Shown here: positions 14,890-23,129 of the stretch, piece after piece
Numbering within the stretch: the first letter of the stretch is position 1
Layout of the letters: every line of letters begins with the position of its first letter
From: Candidatus Methanomethylophilaceae archaeon
GTDB taxonomy: Archaea > Thermoplasmatota > Thermoplasmata > Methanomassiliicoccales > Methanomethylophilaceae
NCBI GenBank assembly: GCA_017461225.1
Contig: JAFTYV010000031.1
Span: forward strand, 1-33,747
Direction of reading: 5' to 3'
DNA length: 33,747 bases
Program-made: the position numbers and the translations under genes
Notes under the pieces: model-generated
Database searches by the model: none
What the model was told of the DNA's origin: nothing
What the model saw: the letters and a program-made list of their open reading frames with translations, nothing else

Positions 14890-15189
14890 TCACAACTTCT
14901 TCTGGATCTTCCCATCCTTCTTCTTACGGACCACCGACGTGCCCTGGTTCTTGGCGACCTGCTTCGCGTACGCATCCGCCTCCGCCTTCGTCGGGAACCT
15001 CTTCAGCGCCTTCTGTGCCTTCGCCCTCTTGACCTGCCATCCCCCGTCGGGATGGGGTTGGACGAAGTACGCCCCGTTCCCCTTCGGTGACGGTTCCGAT
15101 CCGGACACGTCCCCGGCGGGTGCCTTGGCGGCTTCTGCTTCCTTGCGCTCCTGTTCAGGTTCCTTCGCCTTCCTGGTGATGAGACCCAT
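14890..15189 (-). CDS. DUF2188 domain protein
   Basis: A 99-residue protein. The N-terminal half (about 1-40) is a charged, Ala/Glu/Pro-rich linker. The C-terminal half is a DUF2188 domain, recognisable from YFVQPHPDGGWQVKRAKAQ, FPTKAEADAYAKQVAKNQGTSVV and RKKKDGKIQ. The family is widespread, small, basic and of unknown function; nucleic-acid binding is a guess from charge. The start at 15189 (MGLITRK) is chosen over an upstream ATG because a TATA box (CGTTTATATT on the minus strand, 15211-15220) would place transcription start next to it. Confidence 0.82.
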   Translation of the reverse strand: MGLITRKAKEPEQERKEAEAAKAPAGDVSGSEPSPKGNGAYFVQPHPDGGWQVKRAKAQKALKRFPTKAEADAYAKQVAKNQGTSVVRKKKDGKIQKKL

Positions 15190-15274
15190 GATACCGAATC
15201 CATTGGAGGGAATATAAACGGAATCCAGGGTTTCGCGGACCGCACAGTGAGACCGATTCACGGCCATGTAGAAA

Positions 15275-15285
15275 AATTTAAATAG
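15275..15285 (+). promoter_or_regulatory. TATA box of the 5S rRNA gene
   Basis: AATTTAAATAG is centred 26 nt before the predicted 5' end of the 5S rRNA. Confidence 0.65.
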
Positions 15286-15305
15286 TTTGCAGATATCCTG
15301 AGTTT

Positions 15306-15432
15306 TGGTAAGACGGCCAAAGCGGCGGGGTCACACCCGGTCCCATTCCGAACCCGGCAGTAAAGTCCGCCCGCGTACCTGTCTGTACTGTAGTGCGCAA
15401 GCCTACGGGAACTCAGGCACGCTGTCTGCCAC
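15306..15432 (+). rRNA. 5S ribosomal RNA, solitary
   Basis: The conserved 5S core is plain: AGCGGCGGGGTCACACCCGG, TCCCATTCCGAACCCGGCAG and AGTAAAGTCCGCCCGCGTAC in order, then GTACTGTAGTGCGCAAGCC. The termini pair (AGACGGC near the 5' end with GCTGTCT near the 3' end, continued by TGG/CCA with one bulge), which sets the ends to within 1-2 nt. T5 follows at 15433-15437. No 16S or 23S is adjacent, as in Thermoplasmata with scattered rRNA genes. Confidence 0.92.
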
Positions 15433-15517
15433 TTTTTCATCTTCATCTCATGGCCGAGAGGCTTTTCCATCCCACCCCGGGTCAACCCTTAAAATAAAGG
15501 AAACCATGGAGGAACCA

Positions 15518-16288
15518 ATGATACTGATCAAGCTGGGTGGCAGCGTCATCACAGACAAATCGGAGTACAGGAAGTTCCAGAGGGAGCAGGTCGCGAGACT
15601 GTGTCGCGAGATCGCGGATTCCGGAAGGAACGTCATGGTCGTCCACGGTGCCGGTTCATACGGACACGTCATCGCCAAAAGGTACTCCCTGTCCAGGGGA
15701 CTCGTCGACTTCTCACAGATCCCCGCTGTCGCCCAGGTGCAATACGATGTCCGCGAACTCAGCTCGCTCGTGGTCAGGGAGTTCCTGGGTGCCGGGATCC
15801 CCTCCGTTTCCGTGCCCCCCGGCTCCTGCTTCGTGATGGAGGATGGCAGACTCGTCGCGGAGGACACGGAGGCCATCCGCGCACTCGCCCACATCGGCGT
15901 CATGCCCATCCTCTTCGGAGACGTGGTCATGGACCGCAGGAAGGGCTTCGGGATATGCTCCGGGGACCAGCTGATGGAGCTCATGTCCGACATGTTCAGG
16001 CCCGAGAGGATCGTGTTCGTATCCGATATAGACGGCCTCTACAGCGCGGACCCGAAGACCGATGCCGGAGCGGAGTTCTACCCGGAGGTCGACAGGGGCA
16101 TCCTCGAATCCGTATCATCCGGATCCACGGTCGACGATGTCACCGGCGGGGTCGTGAACAAGATGGAGGCCATGCTCAGGATGTGCTCGGAGGACAGAGA
16201 CTGCGTCCTCGTCAACGGCACGGTCCCGGGAAGGCTTCTGTCCCTCCTGCGGGGTGAGGACGTACCCTGCACCAGAGCCAGGTTGTGA
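15518..16288 (+). CDS. ipk: Isopentenyl phosphate kinase
   Basis: A 256-residue amino-acid-kinase-fold enzyme that phosphorylates isopentenyl phosphate to isopentenyl diphosphate, the last step to IPP in the archaeal mevalonate pathway. Nucleotide-binding KLGGS is at 5-9. The family-defining HGAGSYGH is at 43-50, and His50 corresponds to the His that positions the substrate phosphate. [13 protein letters not shown] and [13 protein letters not shown] complete the family pattern. ATG 15518 is chosen: it has GGAGG 5 nt upstream, and a TATA-like CTTAAAATAAAGG (15488-15500) fits a near-leaderless start. ATG 15506 would add MEEP. First gene of ipk-fni-idsA. Confidence 0.93.
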   Translation: MILIKLGGSVITDKSEYRKFQREQVARLCREIADSGRNVMVVHGAGSYGHVIAKRYSLSRGLVDFSQIPAVAQVQYDVRELSSLVVREFLGAGIPSVSVPPGSCFVMEDGRLVAEDTEAIRALAHIGVMPILFGDVVMDRRKGFGICSGDQLMELMSDMFRPERIVFVSDIDGLYSADPKTDAGAEFYPEVDRGILESVSSGSTVDDVTGGVVNKMEAMLRMCSEDRDCVLVNGTVPGRLLSLLRGEDVPCTRARL

Positions 16289-16292
16289 TCCC

Positions 16293-17348
16293 ATGACACA
16301 GATCGGAAACAGGAAGGCCGACCACATCAGAATTTGCAAGGACGAGAGGATAGCACCCGGATACTGCTACTGGGACGACATCAGGTTCGTCCACAACGCC
16401 CTTCCGGAGGTGGACCTCGACGACATAGACACCCGCTGCGTCCTGTTCGGGAAGGAACTGGAGTTCCCCCTGATCGTGACCGCCATAACCGGCGGGTTCG
16501 ACGGGGCCGTGAAGATCAACTCGAACATAGCCGAGGCCTGTGCGGAGCTCGGCATCGGGATGGGTGTCGGAAGCGAGCGTGCAGGGGTCGCGGGGGTGTC
16601 CCCGGAGAGCTACTCCGTCATCAAGGAGTTCGACGTACCCCTCGTCATAGGGAACGTCGGGGCCCCCCAGCTCGTCGGACAGCACAGCAAGGACAGGTTC
16701 ACATCCGAGATGGTGGGTCAGGCGAGGGACCTCATCGATGCGGACATCGTGGCGATCCACCTCAACTTCCTCCAGGAGGTCGTGCAGCCCGAGGGGGACA
16801 CCAACGCCGAGGGGTGCCGCGATGCGATACGCGAACTCGCGCTCGAACACCCCATCATGGTCAAGGAGACCGGAGCCGGGATATCCAGGGACGTCTGCGA
16901 CCGCATCAAGGGCATCGGGATAAGGGGACTCGACATCGCCGGCATGGGCGGGACCAGCTTCTCCGCCGTGGAGCTCTACAGGGCGATGGACTCCGGGGAC
17001 CGGATCAGGACCTGCATGGGCGAGTCCTTCTTCGACTGGGGCATCCCCACCCCGGTGTCGCTCTCGCAGTGCACCGGTTCCGGACTGCCCCTCATCGCGT
17101 CCGGCGGTGTGCTGGACGGGATACACGTCGCCGCGTCGATCGCCATGGGCGCCACCGCGGCGGGTGTTGCGAACATCGTCCTCGGCGAGGCGACGCAGTC
17201 CGCCGAGGCCGTGATCGAGAAACTCACAGTCATAAGGGAGGAGCTCAGGGCAGCGATGTTCCTGACGGGTTCCAGGAACCTCTCCCAGCTGGCCAGGGCG
17301 AAGCACGTCGTCCTCGGCGAAACCAGACAATGGATGGATCAACTATGA
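16293..17348 (+). CDS. fni: Type 2 isopentenyl-diphosphate delta-isomerase
   Basis: A 351-residue FMN- and NADPH-dependent IDI-2 that interconverts IPP and DMAPP. The N-terminal RKADHIRIC (7-15) is the family start block. The TIM barrel shows TAITGG (64-69), GIGMGVGSERAG, GNVGAPQ, HLNFLQEVVQPEGD, KETGAGIS and the FMN phosphate site IASGGVLDG. The start MTQIGNRK at 16293 lies 4 nt past the ipk stop; an earlier in-frame ATG inside ipk is rejected. The stop overlaps the next ATG by 4 nt. The substrate supply and the product use are both encoded in this operon. Confidence 0.95.
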   Translation: MTQIGNRKADHIRICKDERIAPGYCYWDDIRFVHNALPEVDLDDIDTRCVLFGKELEFPLIVTAITGGFDGAVKINSNIAEACAELGIGMGVGSERAGVAGVSPESYSVIKEFDVPLVIGNVGAPQLVGQHSKDRFTSEMVGQARDLIDADIVAIHLNFLQEVVQPEGDTNAEGCRDAIRELALEHPIMVKETGAGISRDVCDRIKGIGIRGLDIAGMGGTSFSAVELYRAMDSGDRIRTCMGESFFDWGIPTPVSLSQCTGSGLPLIASGGVLDGIHVAASIAMGATAAGVANIVLGEATQSAEAVIEKLTVIREELRAAMFLTGSRNLSQLARAKHVVLGETRQWMDQL

Positions 17349-18331
17349 TAGACGCAAAGGAATATCTCAAGAGAATGTCCGCCGAACTGGATGCCCCCAT
17401 AAGGAGCTACATCGGCGACGAGGAACCCGACAACCTCATGGAGGCCTCCAGGCAGTACCCTTACGCCGGGGGCAAGAGGATGCGCCCCGCGATGGCGGTG
17501 GCCTGCTGCCGTGCGGTCGGAGGGGACGCCTCCAAGGCGGTCCCGCTCGCGGTCGCCATAGAGTACATCCACAACTTCACCCTGATCCACGACGACCTCA
17601 TGGACGGGGACGAGAAGCGCAGGGGCATGGACACGATCCACATAGGGTACGGGATGCCCACCGCCATCCTCGCCGGGGACGCCCTCTTCGCGAAGGCGTT
17701 CCAGATCATCTGCGACCTGGACATCCCCGCCGAGGGTATGAGGGACGTCCTCAGGTACGTGAGCCAGGCCGTGTGGGACCTCGCCCGCGGACAGCAGATG
17801 GACGTCAACAACGAGGGGCAGATCGTCACCGAGGACGTGTACATCGAGACCATCAAGCTCAAGACCAGCGTCCTCTTCGCGGCGGCGGCCGCCGGGGGTG
17901 CCATCATCGGAGGCGCCGACGAGGCGACCGTCAGGGCGATCAACGAGTACGCACTCGAGCTCGGACTGGGATTCCAGATGTTCGACGACTACCTCGGGGT
18001 CGCAGGCGACTCGTCCAAGACCGGGAAGTCCGTCGGGAACGACATCCGCAAGGGGAAGTGCACGTGCATGATCACGCATGCCATGCGCACCATAGAGGAC
18101 GAGGCCGTCCTCGAGGAGTTCAAGGGCATCCTCGGCAACATGGACGCCACCGACGAGCAGTGCCTGCGTGCGAGGCAGATCCTGGAGGAGTCCGGATCGA
18201 TCCAGTACGCCCTGGACCTCGCGAAACAGAAGGTCGACAACGCCATCGCGAAGATCGCATCCCTCCCCGAGAGCGAGGACAAGGAGTTCATGATCGCACT
18301 CGCGAGGTTCGCGATCGACAGGGATGTCTGA
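17345..18331 (+). CDS. idsA: Short-chain polyprenyl diphosphate synthase (GGPP/FPP synthase)
   Basis: A 328-residue trans-prenyltransferase that condenses DMAPP with IPP units to give C15-C20 diphosphates for archaeal ether lipids. GGKRMRP is at 42-48, the first aspartate-rich motif DDLMD at 83-87 and the second FDDYLG at 213-218. Phe78, five residues before the first motif, is the chain-length position; an aromatic residue there is what archaeal geranylgeranyl diphosphate synthases use. ATG 17345 overlaps the fni stop (ATGA). The gene meets radB tail to tail, with both stop codons in one palindrome. Confidence 0.93.
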   Translation: MIDAKEYLKRMSAELDAPIRSYIGDEEPDNLMEASRQYPYAGGKRMRPAMAVACCRAVGGDASKAVPLAVAIEYIHNFTLIHDDLMDGDEKRRGMDTIHIGYGMPTAILAGDALFAKAFQIICDLDIPAEGMRDVLRYVSQAVWDLARGQQMDVNNEGQIVTEDVYIETIKLKTSVLFAAAAAGGAIIGGADEATVRAINEYALELGLGFQMFDDYLGVAGDSSKTGKSVGNDIRKGKCTCMITHAMRTIEDEAVLEEFKGILGNMDATDEQCLRARQILEESGSIQYALDLAKQKVDNAIAKIASLPESEDKEFMIALARFAIDRDV

Positions 18332-18342
18332 TTCAGACATCC
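18322..18342. terminator. 21-bp palindrome spanning both stop codons of idsA and radB
   Basis: GGATGTCTGA (18322-18331), one central T, TCAGACATCC (18333-18342). Each arm codes Asp-Val-stop at the end of one gene, so the two proteins end alike (RDV and EDV) and the transcripts end in mirror-image hairpins with TGA at the tip. Confidence 0.65.
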
Positions 18343-18998
18343 TCTATACCGGTCTCGGTTATACGGTACAGGGCCGACCTCCCCTCGGGGAGGCTCCTGT
18401 GCTTCATTATGACGGCCGCACGGCGGCCGTCACCCCTTTTGTCCAGACGGATTATGGTCTTGGCGTTGTGATGGAGGGCGTGTCCGCCCAGGAACTCCAC
18501 TCCCCCGCTGGAGAGGTTGGAGTACACCTGGGACGTGACCATGATCGCTATCTCGTACTGACGCGCGGTGTTGAGCAGGACCTCGGTCTGCCTTATGAAG
18601 TCGTTGCGTGCGGCGGTGTCGTCATGGTTCAACCTGTAGAACATCGTGAGAGAATCGATGACGACCAATGAGATCATGCCGTTGGCGGCGAGCTTCTCAA
18701 TCTTGTCTATGCGGTCGGACTGCTCCGCGAAACCGTGGACCTGGAAAACTAGCAGGTTGCGTATGGCCCCCTCGTTACCCGCGAAGAGCTGGGCTATGCG
18801 GTCGGAGGACAGTCCCTCCGTGTCTATGTAGGCCACCTTGGATCCGCCGATGGCGACGTTGCGTGCCAGCTGGAGGCAGACGTTCGTCTTGCCCGCACCG
18901 GCCTCCCCGTACAGCAGCGTCACGCTCCCGCTCTCGACCCCTCCCCCCAGGAGGCGGTCGAACTGCGGACATCCCAACGGAATCCTGTTCACGGTCAC
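18333..18998 (-). CDS. radB: DNA repair and recombination protein RadB
   Basis: A 221-residue RecA-fold RadA paralogue found in Euryarchaeota, which assists RadA in recombination. Walker A is GEAGAGKT (31-38) and Walker B LVVIDS (111-116). The N-terminal HhH domain of RadA is absent, as expected for RadB. MVTSQVYSN and the L2 region follow. The start is GTG at 18998: no ATG lies near the family N-terminus, and a TATA-like TTTTTATCA on the minus strand about 15-25 nt upstream implies a leaderless mRNA. Convergent with idsA. Confidence 0.9.
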   Translation of the reverse strand: MTVNRIPLGCPQFDRLLGGGVESGSVTLLYGEAGAGKTNVCLQLARNVAIGGSKVAYIDTEGLSSDRIAQLFAGNEGAIRNLLVFQVHGFAEQSDRIDKIEKLAANGMISLVVIDSLTMFYRLNHDDTAARNDFIRQTEVLLNTARQYEIAIMVTSQVYSNLSSGGVEFLGGHALHHNAKTIIRLDKRGDGRRAAVIMKHRSLPEGRSALYRITETGIEDV

Positions 18999-19102
18999 CG
19001 GTATGCAGGTGTGTGATAAAAACCATGATGACAGGGGACGGCTGTGTGAATCCCATAAATACCCATGAGCAGATGGGGAACCAGTCGTTACGGTGATACA
19101 AC

Positions 19103-19720
19103 ATGTTGGATTCCGATGATGCCAGGGGAGCCGAGGCGGTGGTCTCGGGATGCGAGTACCATGGTCGCAGGGCCGTAGTCAAGGTCCGTCCCCCGAAGAC
19201 GTACAGGCATCCGGAGCTCGACCTGCACATAAGGACCACCAGGACCCGCAACGAGGCCCGTCTCCTCAGGGAGGCACGCGATGCGGGCGTCCGCACCCCG
19301 TGCATATACGATGTCGACATGGCATCCTGCTCCATCACCATGGAGCACGTGCCCGGGGGTTCGGTCAAGGACCTCCTGGACTCCGACCCGGGATCGGCGG
19401 AGAGAGTGTGCGGGATGATCGGCGAGACCGTGGCGAGACTCCATTCCGCATCGGTGTGCCATGGGGACCTCACCACCTCCAACATGATACTCACAGACGA
19501 CGGGATATGCCTCATAGACTTCTCCATGGGATGCTCCAAGGCCAGCCTGGAGGACATCGGCGTGGACATCCGCCTGCTCGAACGGGCGTTCACATCCGCC
19601 CACACCGAGCTCTCATCCGGTTTCGACGCCCTCATGGAATCCTACTACTCCGGCATCGACGATCCGGACGCCGTCAGGAGGAAGGTGGAGGACATCAGGA
19701 ACAGGGGAAGGTACACATGA
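19103..19720 (+). CDS. bud32: KEOPS complex kinase/ATPase Bud32
   Basis: A 205-residue minimal kinase-fold protein of the KEOPS complex, needed for t6A37 on ANN-decoding tRNAs, where its ATPase activity supports Kae1. Lys27 (VVKVRPPKTYRHPELD) is the ATP lysine, HGDLTTSN at 120-127 the catalytic loop, and Asp139 in LIDFS the metal site. RTRNEARLL near 47-55 is the family helix. Kae1, often fused or adjacent in Euryarchaeota, is not here, so Bud32 is a separate protein. CCCATAAATACCC 35-50 nt upstream serves as TATA element, and GGTGATA as ribosome site. It overlaps rdgB by 4 nt. Confidence 0.93.
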   Translation: MLDSDDARGAEAVVSGCEYHGRRAVVKVRPPKTYRHPELDLHIRTTRTRNEARLLREARDAGVRTPCIYDVDMASCSITMEHVPGGSVKDLLDSDPGSAERVCGMIGETVARLHSASVCHGDLTTSNMILTDDGICLIDFSMGCSKASLEDIGVDIRLLERAFTSAHTELSSGFDALMESYYSGIDDPDAVRRKVEDIRNRGRYT

Positions 19721-20274
19721 AGCTCAAGGTCATCACATCCAACGCGGGAAAGGTCGCGGAGTACCAGAGGTCCCTCGGGGACCTCGGAATCGAGATGGAG
19801 CACTACAGACTGCCATACGACGAGGTCCAGTCCTCGGACCTGGAGGAGGTCGTGTCCAAGGGCATGGACGCGATAGTCGCCCAGGGGATCAGGGACTTCA
19901 TCATCGACGACTCGGGACTCTTCGTGGACGCGCTGAAGGGGTTCCCCGGCGTCTGGTCGGCGTACGCCCAGAAGACCATCGGCAACGACGGGATCCTGAG
20001 GCTGCTCGAGGGATCCGCGGACCGCGGTGCTGAGTTCAGGTGCTGCATCGGATGCGACATCGCAGGACAGAGGATCATAGTCACAGGGGTCTGCCGCGGC
20101 ACCATAACCGGGGAGCAGACCGGTGACGGGGGGTTCGGATTCGACCCCATATTCACACACGACGGGGGACCCACGTTCGCGGAGATCCCCATGGAGCTGA
20201 AGAACAGGGTGTCCCACAGGGGCATAGCCGTGGGACTGCTGGTCGATGAGTTGAGGAAGAGGGGCCTGGTCTGA
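19717..20274 (+). CDS. rdgB: XTP/dITP diphosphatase (Ham1/RdgB)
   Basis: A 185-residue house-cleaning pyrophosphatase that hydrolyses dITP, XTP and related deaminated purine nucleotides. Family motifs are complete: TSNAGK (7-12), DDSGLFVDALKGFPGVWSAY (64-83), GDGGFGFDPIF (137-146) and SHRG (166-169). Length is normal. The ATG at 19717 overlaps the bud32 stop. The TGA stop lies in the loop of a 7-bp hairpin. Confidence 0.95.
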   Translation: MKLKVITSNAGKVAEYQRSLGDLGIEMEHYRLPYDEVQSSDLEEVVSKGMDAIVAQGIRDFIIDDSGLFVDALKGFPGVWSAYAQKTIGNDGILRLLEGSADRGAEFRCCIGCDIAGQRIIVTGVCRGTITGEQTGDGGFGFDPIFTHDGGPTFAEIPMELKNRVSHRGIAVGLLVDELRKRGLV

Positions 20275-20281
20275 GACCAGG
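20265..20281. terminator. Hairpin with the rdgB stop codon as loop
   Basis: CCTGGTC (20265-20271) pairs with GACCAGG (20275-20281). The three loop bases are exactly the TGA stop. GGGCCC-rich flanks and a TTTC run follow; the convergent membrane-protein gene ends 28 nt further on. Confidence 0.6.
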
Positions 20282-20308
20282 GCCCTTTCGGGTTTCAGAA
20301 CACCGGGA

Positions 20309-20686
20309 TCAGAGGATCTCGGTGAAGGGCGGGTTGATGCCGACGACGCATACACCGAGGGCCAGCATCAGGAAGATCAGGTAGTTCCCGAGCATGGACT
20401 TGGGCTCGAGCATGTCGGGCCTGAATCCCATCAATGCGAGGATCTTCGACATCGCCGCGCATACCGCGAACGAGATCAGGGTCGCTACGACCCATCCGTA
20501 CTGGTCCACGTGGTTGCAGAGGACGGCTCCGATGACTCCGACGATCAGGCCGAGAACCATCACCACCGCGAACACCCTGGTGCCGTACACGTCCTTGAGG
20601 ATGAACTCCCTCTCGTTGAACTCGGTGGGGGTGAACTCGTACTCCTCCTCCGGTTCCTCGACTATACGCCTTTTCTTCTTTGCCAT
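20309..20686 (-). CDS. Small membrane protein, three predicted TM helices
   Basis: A 125-residue protein not assigned to a named family. The N-terminus is cytosolic-looking and charged (MAKKKRRIVEEPEEEYEF). Hydrophobic helices follow at about 39-58 (VFAVVMVLGLIVGVIGAVLC), 66-85 (WVVATLISFAVCAAMSKILA) and 100-118 (GNYLIFLMLALGVCVVGI). ATG 20686 is preferred over a GTG 9 nt upstream. AGGTTTAAATG on the minus strand (20707-20717) is a suitable TATA box for a near-leaderless mRNA. It lies downstream of pgk on the same strand but has its own promoter, so it need not be glycolytic. Confidence 0.7.
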   Translation of the reverse strand: MAKKKRRIVEEPEEEYEFTPTEFNEREFILKDVYGTRVFAVVMVLGLIVGVIGAVLCNHVDQYGWVVATLISFAVCAAMSKILALMGFRPDMLEPKSMLGNYLIFLMLALGVCVVGINPPFTEIL

Positions 20687-20732
20687 CGCGTACACATCCT
20701 GGTTTCACATTTAAACCTTTAGCAGTACCCCG

Positions 20733-20751
20733 ACGGAACGTCAGTTCCCGT
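20733..20751 (-). terminator. Hairpin around the pgk stop codon
   Basis: On the minus strand ACGGGAAC and GTTCCGT pair (one bulged base) around the loop TGAC, which contains the pgk TGA. The perfect inner stem is GGAAC/GTTCC (20735-20739, 20744-20748). Confidence 0.5.
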
Positions 20752-21982
20752 CCTTGGCGAACCTCTCCTTCGAGTACTTCAGCGCCTCTATGACGGGAAG
20801 GGGCTCTCCGAGGAGGAACGTCTCCAGCGCTCCACCGCCCGTGCTCACGTACGAGAAGCGGTCGGCGAGGTCGAACCTCTCCGCGGCACCGCCGGTGTGA
20901 CCTCCGCCTATGACGGACTGTCCGCCGCTGTCCACCATCGCGGACATGATGACGCGGGTCCCGATCTCGAAACCCTCCTTCTCGATCATCCCGGCAGGGC
21001 CGGACATGAAGCACGTCTTCGAGGACATGATGACCTTCCTGAACTTCTCGGCGGTGTCGTCGCCGATGTCGAGCGCGGGTTCGGCCGTGGGCATGTCCCC
21101 TATGTTGACGGAGACCCTGCGACCGTCCCTCTCCACCGCGACGTCCACGGGGAGGAGGACCCTCTGACCGTACTTCGCGAGGATGTCCTTCGCCGCCTGG
21201 AGGTTCTCGGGAGTCAGCTCGTCCTGGAGGACCTTCGTGCTGGCCTCCCCGATGTCGACTCCCCTCGCGAGGAGGTACGCGTTGCCCGCGAGACCCACGA
21301 GGATGACCGTGTCGGCGACCCCGTTCCCGAGGACGCGGTCGATCATCTCGGACACGTCCCCGAACTTGGCACCGCCGAGGATGAACACGGACGGCCTGCG
21401 GGGGTTCTCGAATATCGCCTTGAGTGCGAACATCTCCTTGGCCATGAGCCTCCCGGATGCGGAGGGTACCCTGACGGGGAACCCGACGAGGGAGCACTGC
21501 GACCTGTGGGACGCTCCGAACGCATCGCAGACGTAGTAGTCTATCATAGGGGCGAGCCTCTCGACGATCTCGCCCTCGGAGTGCATGAACATGTCGCCCT
21601 TGGCGGTCTCGCTGTCTATGCCCCTCACGTTGCCGAGGAGCAGGAGCTCGCCGGGTCCGAGTCCGGAGATCGCCGCCGCTGCCTCCTCCCCCAGGACGTC
21701 GTCGACGTACCTGACGGGTGCGTTGAGGTGCTTCGAGAGGTGGTCGGCGTGCTGCTCCAGGTTGATGAAGTCCCAACCGCCCTTCCTGCTCTGGTGGGCG
21801 AGCATGACGACCTTGGCCCTCTTGCCCATGAGCTCCCTGACGGTGGGGACGATGCGCCTTATCCTGGAGTCGTTCACGATCTCCAGGGTCTTCTTGTCCA
21901 GCGGGCAGTTTATATCGACCCTGAGGAGGACGGTCTTGTCCCTGTAGTTGAAGTCCTCGAGGGTGTTGAAGTCCTTGGACGT
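20741..21982 (-). CDS. pgk: Phosphoglycerate kinase, apparent ACG start
   Basis: A 413-residue PGK if translation begins at ACG 21980-21982. The reading SKDFNTLEDFNYRDKTVLLRVDIN... continues with NDSRIRRIVPTVRELM, and the conserved substrate block KTVLLRVDIN needs this upstream start. The first conventional start in frame is a GTG at 21875-21877, which would delete residues 1-35 including that block. Other family marks are present: AHQSRKGG, DAFGASHR, ILGGAKFGD, GGGHTGGA. The enzyme transfers phosphate between 1,3-bisphosphoglycerate and ADP. It follows gap by 9 nt on the same mRNA. The TGA stop is in a hairpin loop. Confidence 0.9.
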   Translation of the reverse strand, partial: TSKDFNTLEDFNYRDKTVLLRVDINCPLDKKTLEIVNDSRIRRIVPTVRELMGKRAKVVMLAHQSRKGGWDFINLEQHADHLSKHLNAPVRYVDDVLGEEAAAAISGLGPGELLLLGNVRGIDSETAKGDMFMHSEGEIVERLAPMIDYYVCDAFGASHRSQCSLVGFPVRVPSASGRLMAKEMFALKAIFENPRRPSVFILGGAKFGDVSEMIDRVLGNGVADTVILVGLAGNAYLLARGVDIGEASTKVLQDELTPENLQAAKDILAKYGQRVLLPVDVAVERDGRRVSVNIGDMPTAEPALDIGDDTAEKFRKVIMSSKTCFMSGPAGMIEKEGFEIGTRVIMSAMVDSGGQSVIGGGHTGGAAERFDLADRFSYVSTGGGALETFLLGEPLPVIEALKYSKERFAKDGN

Positions 21983-21993
21983 GGTCCCACCTC
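21980..21993 (-). promoter_or_regulatory. Shine-Dalgarno sequence and ACG start of pgk
   Basis: GAGGTG (21988-21993, minus strand) is fully complementary to the CACCTC of the archaeal 16S 3' end and overlaps the gap stop codon. After a 5-nt spacer (GGACC) comes ACG, one base from ATG, then the PGK N-terminus. No ATG, GTG or TTG lies in frame between the gap stop and the conserved PGK sequence. Confidence 0.7.
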
Positions 21994-23014
21994 AGAGGGT
22001 CTTGGAGATCCCGAGGGATGCGTCGGTCTTCGCGACGGATGCGGATGCATCCTGCTCCATCTTGCACATCGACCTGATGCAGTCGATGTTCTCGGGGATG
22101 ACGTCGGACTCCTGGTGGACCGCCTGGTAGAAGTAGAGGGTGTTGCCGACGACCTTTATGCCGTCCTCCCAGACGATGATCTCGTACATGTCGGACCTGT
22201 CGCGGCCGAGGTCCCTGGCCAGCTCCATGACCTGGGCGGTGGTCTTGATGCCGTCCTTGCTCCTGACGAGCCTCACACGGGGGGCGTCCCTCAGGATCGC
22301 CACGATCTCCTCGGTGGTGGTCTCCTCTGCGAGCTGGGCGACGACGGTGTGGAGGTGCATGAGGGTGGTGGACGCCTTCACGGCCATGGTGTTGATGTTG
22401 AGCCAGGGCATGATGCTCTGGACATCGGGGCCGTGGTGGGTGGGCAGCTTGACGGAGGGCTCGAGGCCGTTGATGGGTCCGTTCTTGCTGTCCCCGGGAT
22501 CCGCTGCGCGCCTGACTATGGTGACGAACGCGTTCTCGATCTTGAACCTCTTGTCGATGGGGTTGAGTGTCCTCAGGAGTCCGGTCGTGTTGCACGAGAC
22601 GACACGGGAGAGCTGCGCTCCCCAGGACTCGGAGTAGTTGGCGGTCGAGTTGAAGGAGATGCCCGTGAGTCCGTGGTCCTCCCCTCCCTGGAAGATGGCC
22701 TTGACACCGGCCTCGACGTACTGGTCCCTGTACATCTCGCCCACGTTGCCGGGGGTGCAGTCCACGACGATGTCGACCTTGCCGTACATGTCCCTGAGGG
22801 TACCGGCGATCTCGACACCGGCGTCCTTGAACGCCTGGACGCTGTCGTCGGGGACGTAGAGGTCGTAGCCCTTGGCCAGGGCCGCCCTGGCCTCGAACGT
22901 GGGCCTCGTCTTGGTGACCCCGACCAGCTCCATGTCGTCCTGCGCTGCGACAGCCGACGCGACCCTCTTACCGATAGTACCGTAACCGTTTACTCCAACC
23001 CTGATCTTCGACAT
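21992..23014 (-). CDS. gap: Glyceraldehyde-3-phosphate dehydrogenase, archaeal type II
   Basis: A 340-residue archaeal (class II) GAPDH. The Rossmann motif is VGVNGYGTIGKR (6-17). The catalytic Cys141 lies in SCNTTGL, the archaeal signature. FQGGEDHG and RRAADPGDSKNGPINGLEP are typical archaeal blocks. It interconverts GAP and 1,3-bisphosphoglycerate with NAD(P). The start MSKIRVGVNG at 23014 is supported by a TATA element (ATTATTTTAATTGG on the minus strand, 23042-23056); an in-frame ATG upstream would add 39 unlikely residues. It is the first gene of gap-pgk, which in methanogens mainly serves gluconeogenesis. Confidence 0.95.
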   Translation of the reverse strand: MSKIRVGVNGYGTIGKRVASAVAAQDDMELVGVTKTRPTFEARAALAKGYDLYVPDDSVQAFKDAGVEIAGTLRDMYGKVDIVVDCTPGNVGEMYRDQYVEAGVKAIFQGGEDHGLTGISFNSTANYSESWGAQLSRVVSCNTTGLLRTLNPIDKRFKIENAFVTIVRRAADPGDSKNGPINGLEPSVKLPTHHGPDVQSIMPWLNINTMAVKASTTLMHLHTVVAQLAEETTTEEIVAILRDAPRVRLVRSKDGIKTTAQVMELARDLGRDRSDMYEIIVWEDGIKVVGNTLYFYQAVHQESDVIPENIDCIRSMCKMEQDASASVAKTDASLGISKTL

Positions 23015-23129
23015 AGTATAACCTTGCCACACGTAAGTTGCTCCAATTAAAATAATGTTACCCGCGCGGATGCACGCGTGCGTCCCCACATGCGAATAGT
23101 ATTCAAATCCCGATACGCATACCAGTCCC

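Noticed and set aside
15305-15517. Upstream extension of the ipk frame
   Set aside because: It would run through the 5S rRNA gene; the ATG at 15518 has a Shine-Dalgarno sequence and promoter.
16254-16292. Earlier ATG for the IPP isomerase gene, inside ipk
   Set aside because: It adds [13 protein letters not shown], which is unlike the family; the ATG at 16293 gives the conserved start.
20295-22595. 766-codon minus frame across pgk and gap, and a 717-codon + frame over the same region
   Set aside because: Both overlap two enzymes with complete motifs and consist of low-complexity Arg/Gly/His or Val/Asp/Gly runs typical of shadow frames.
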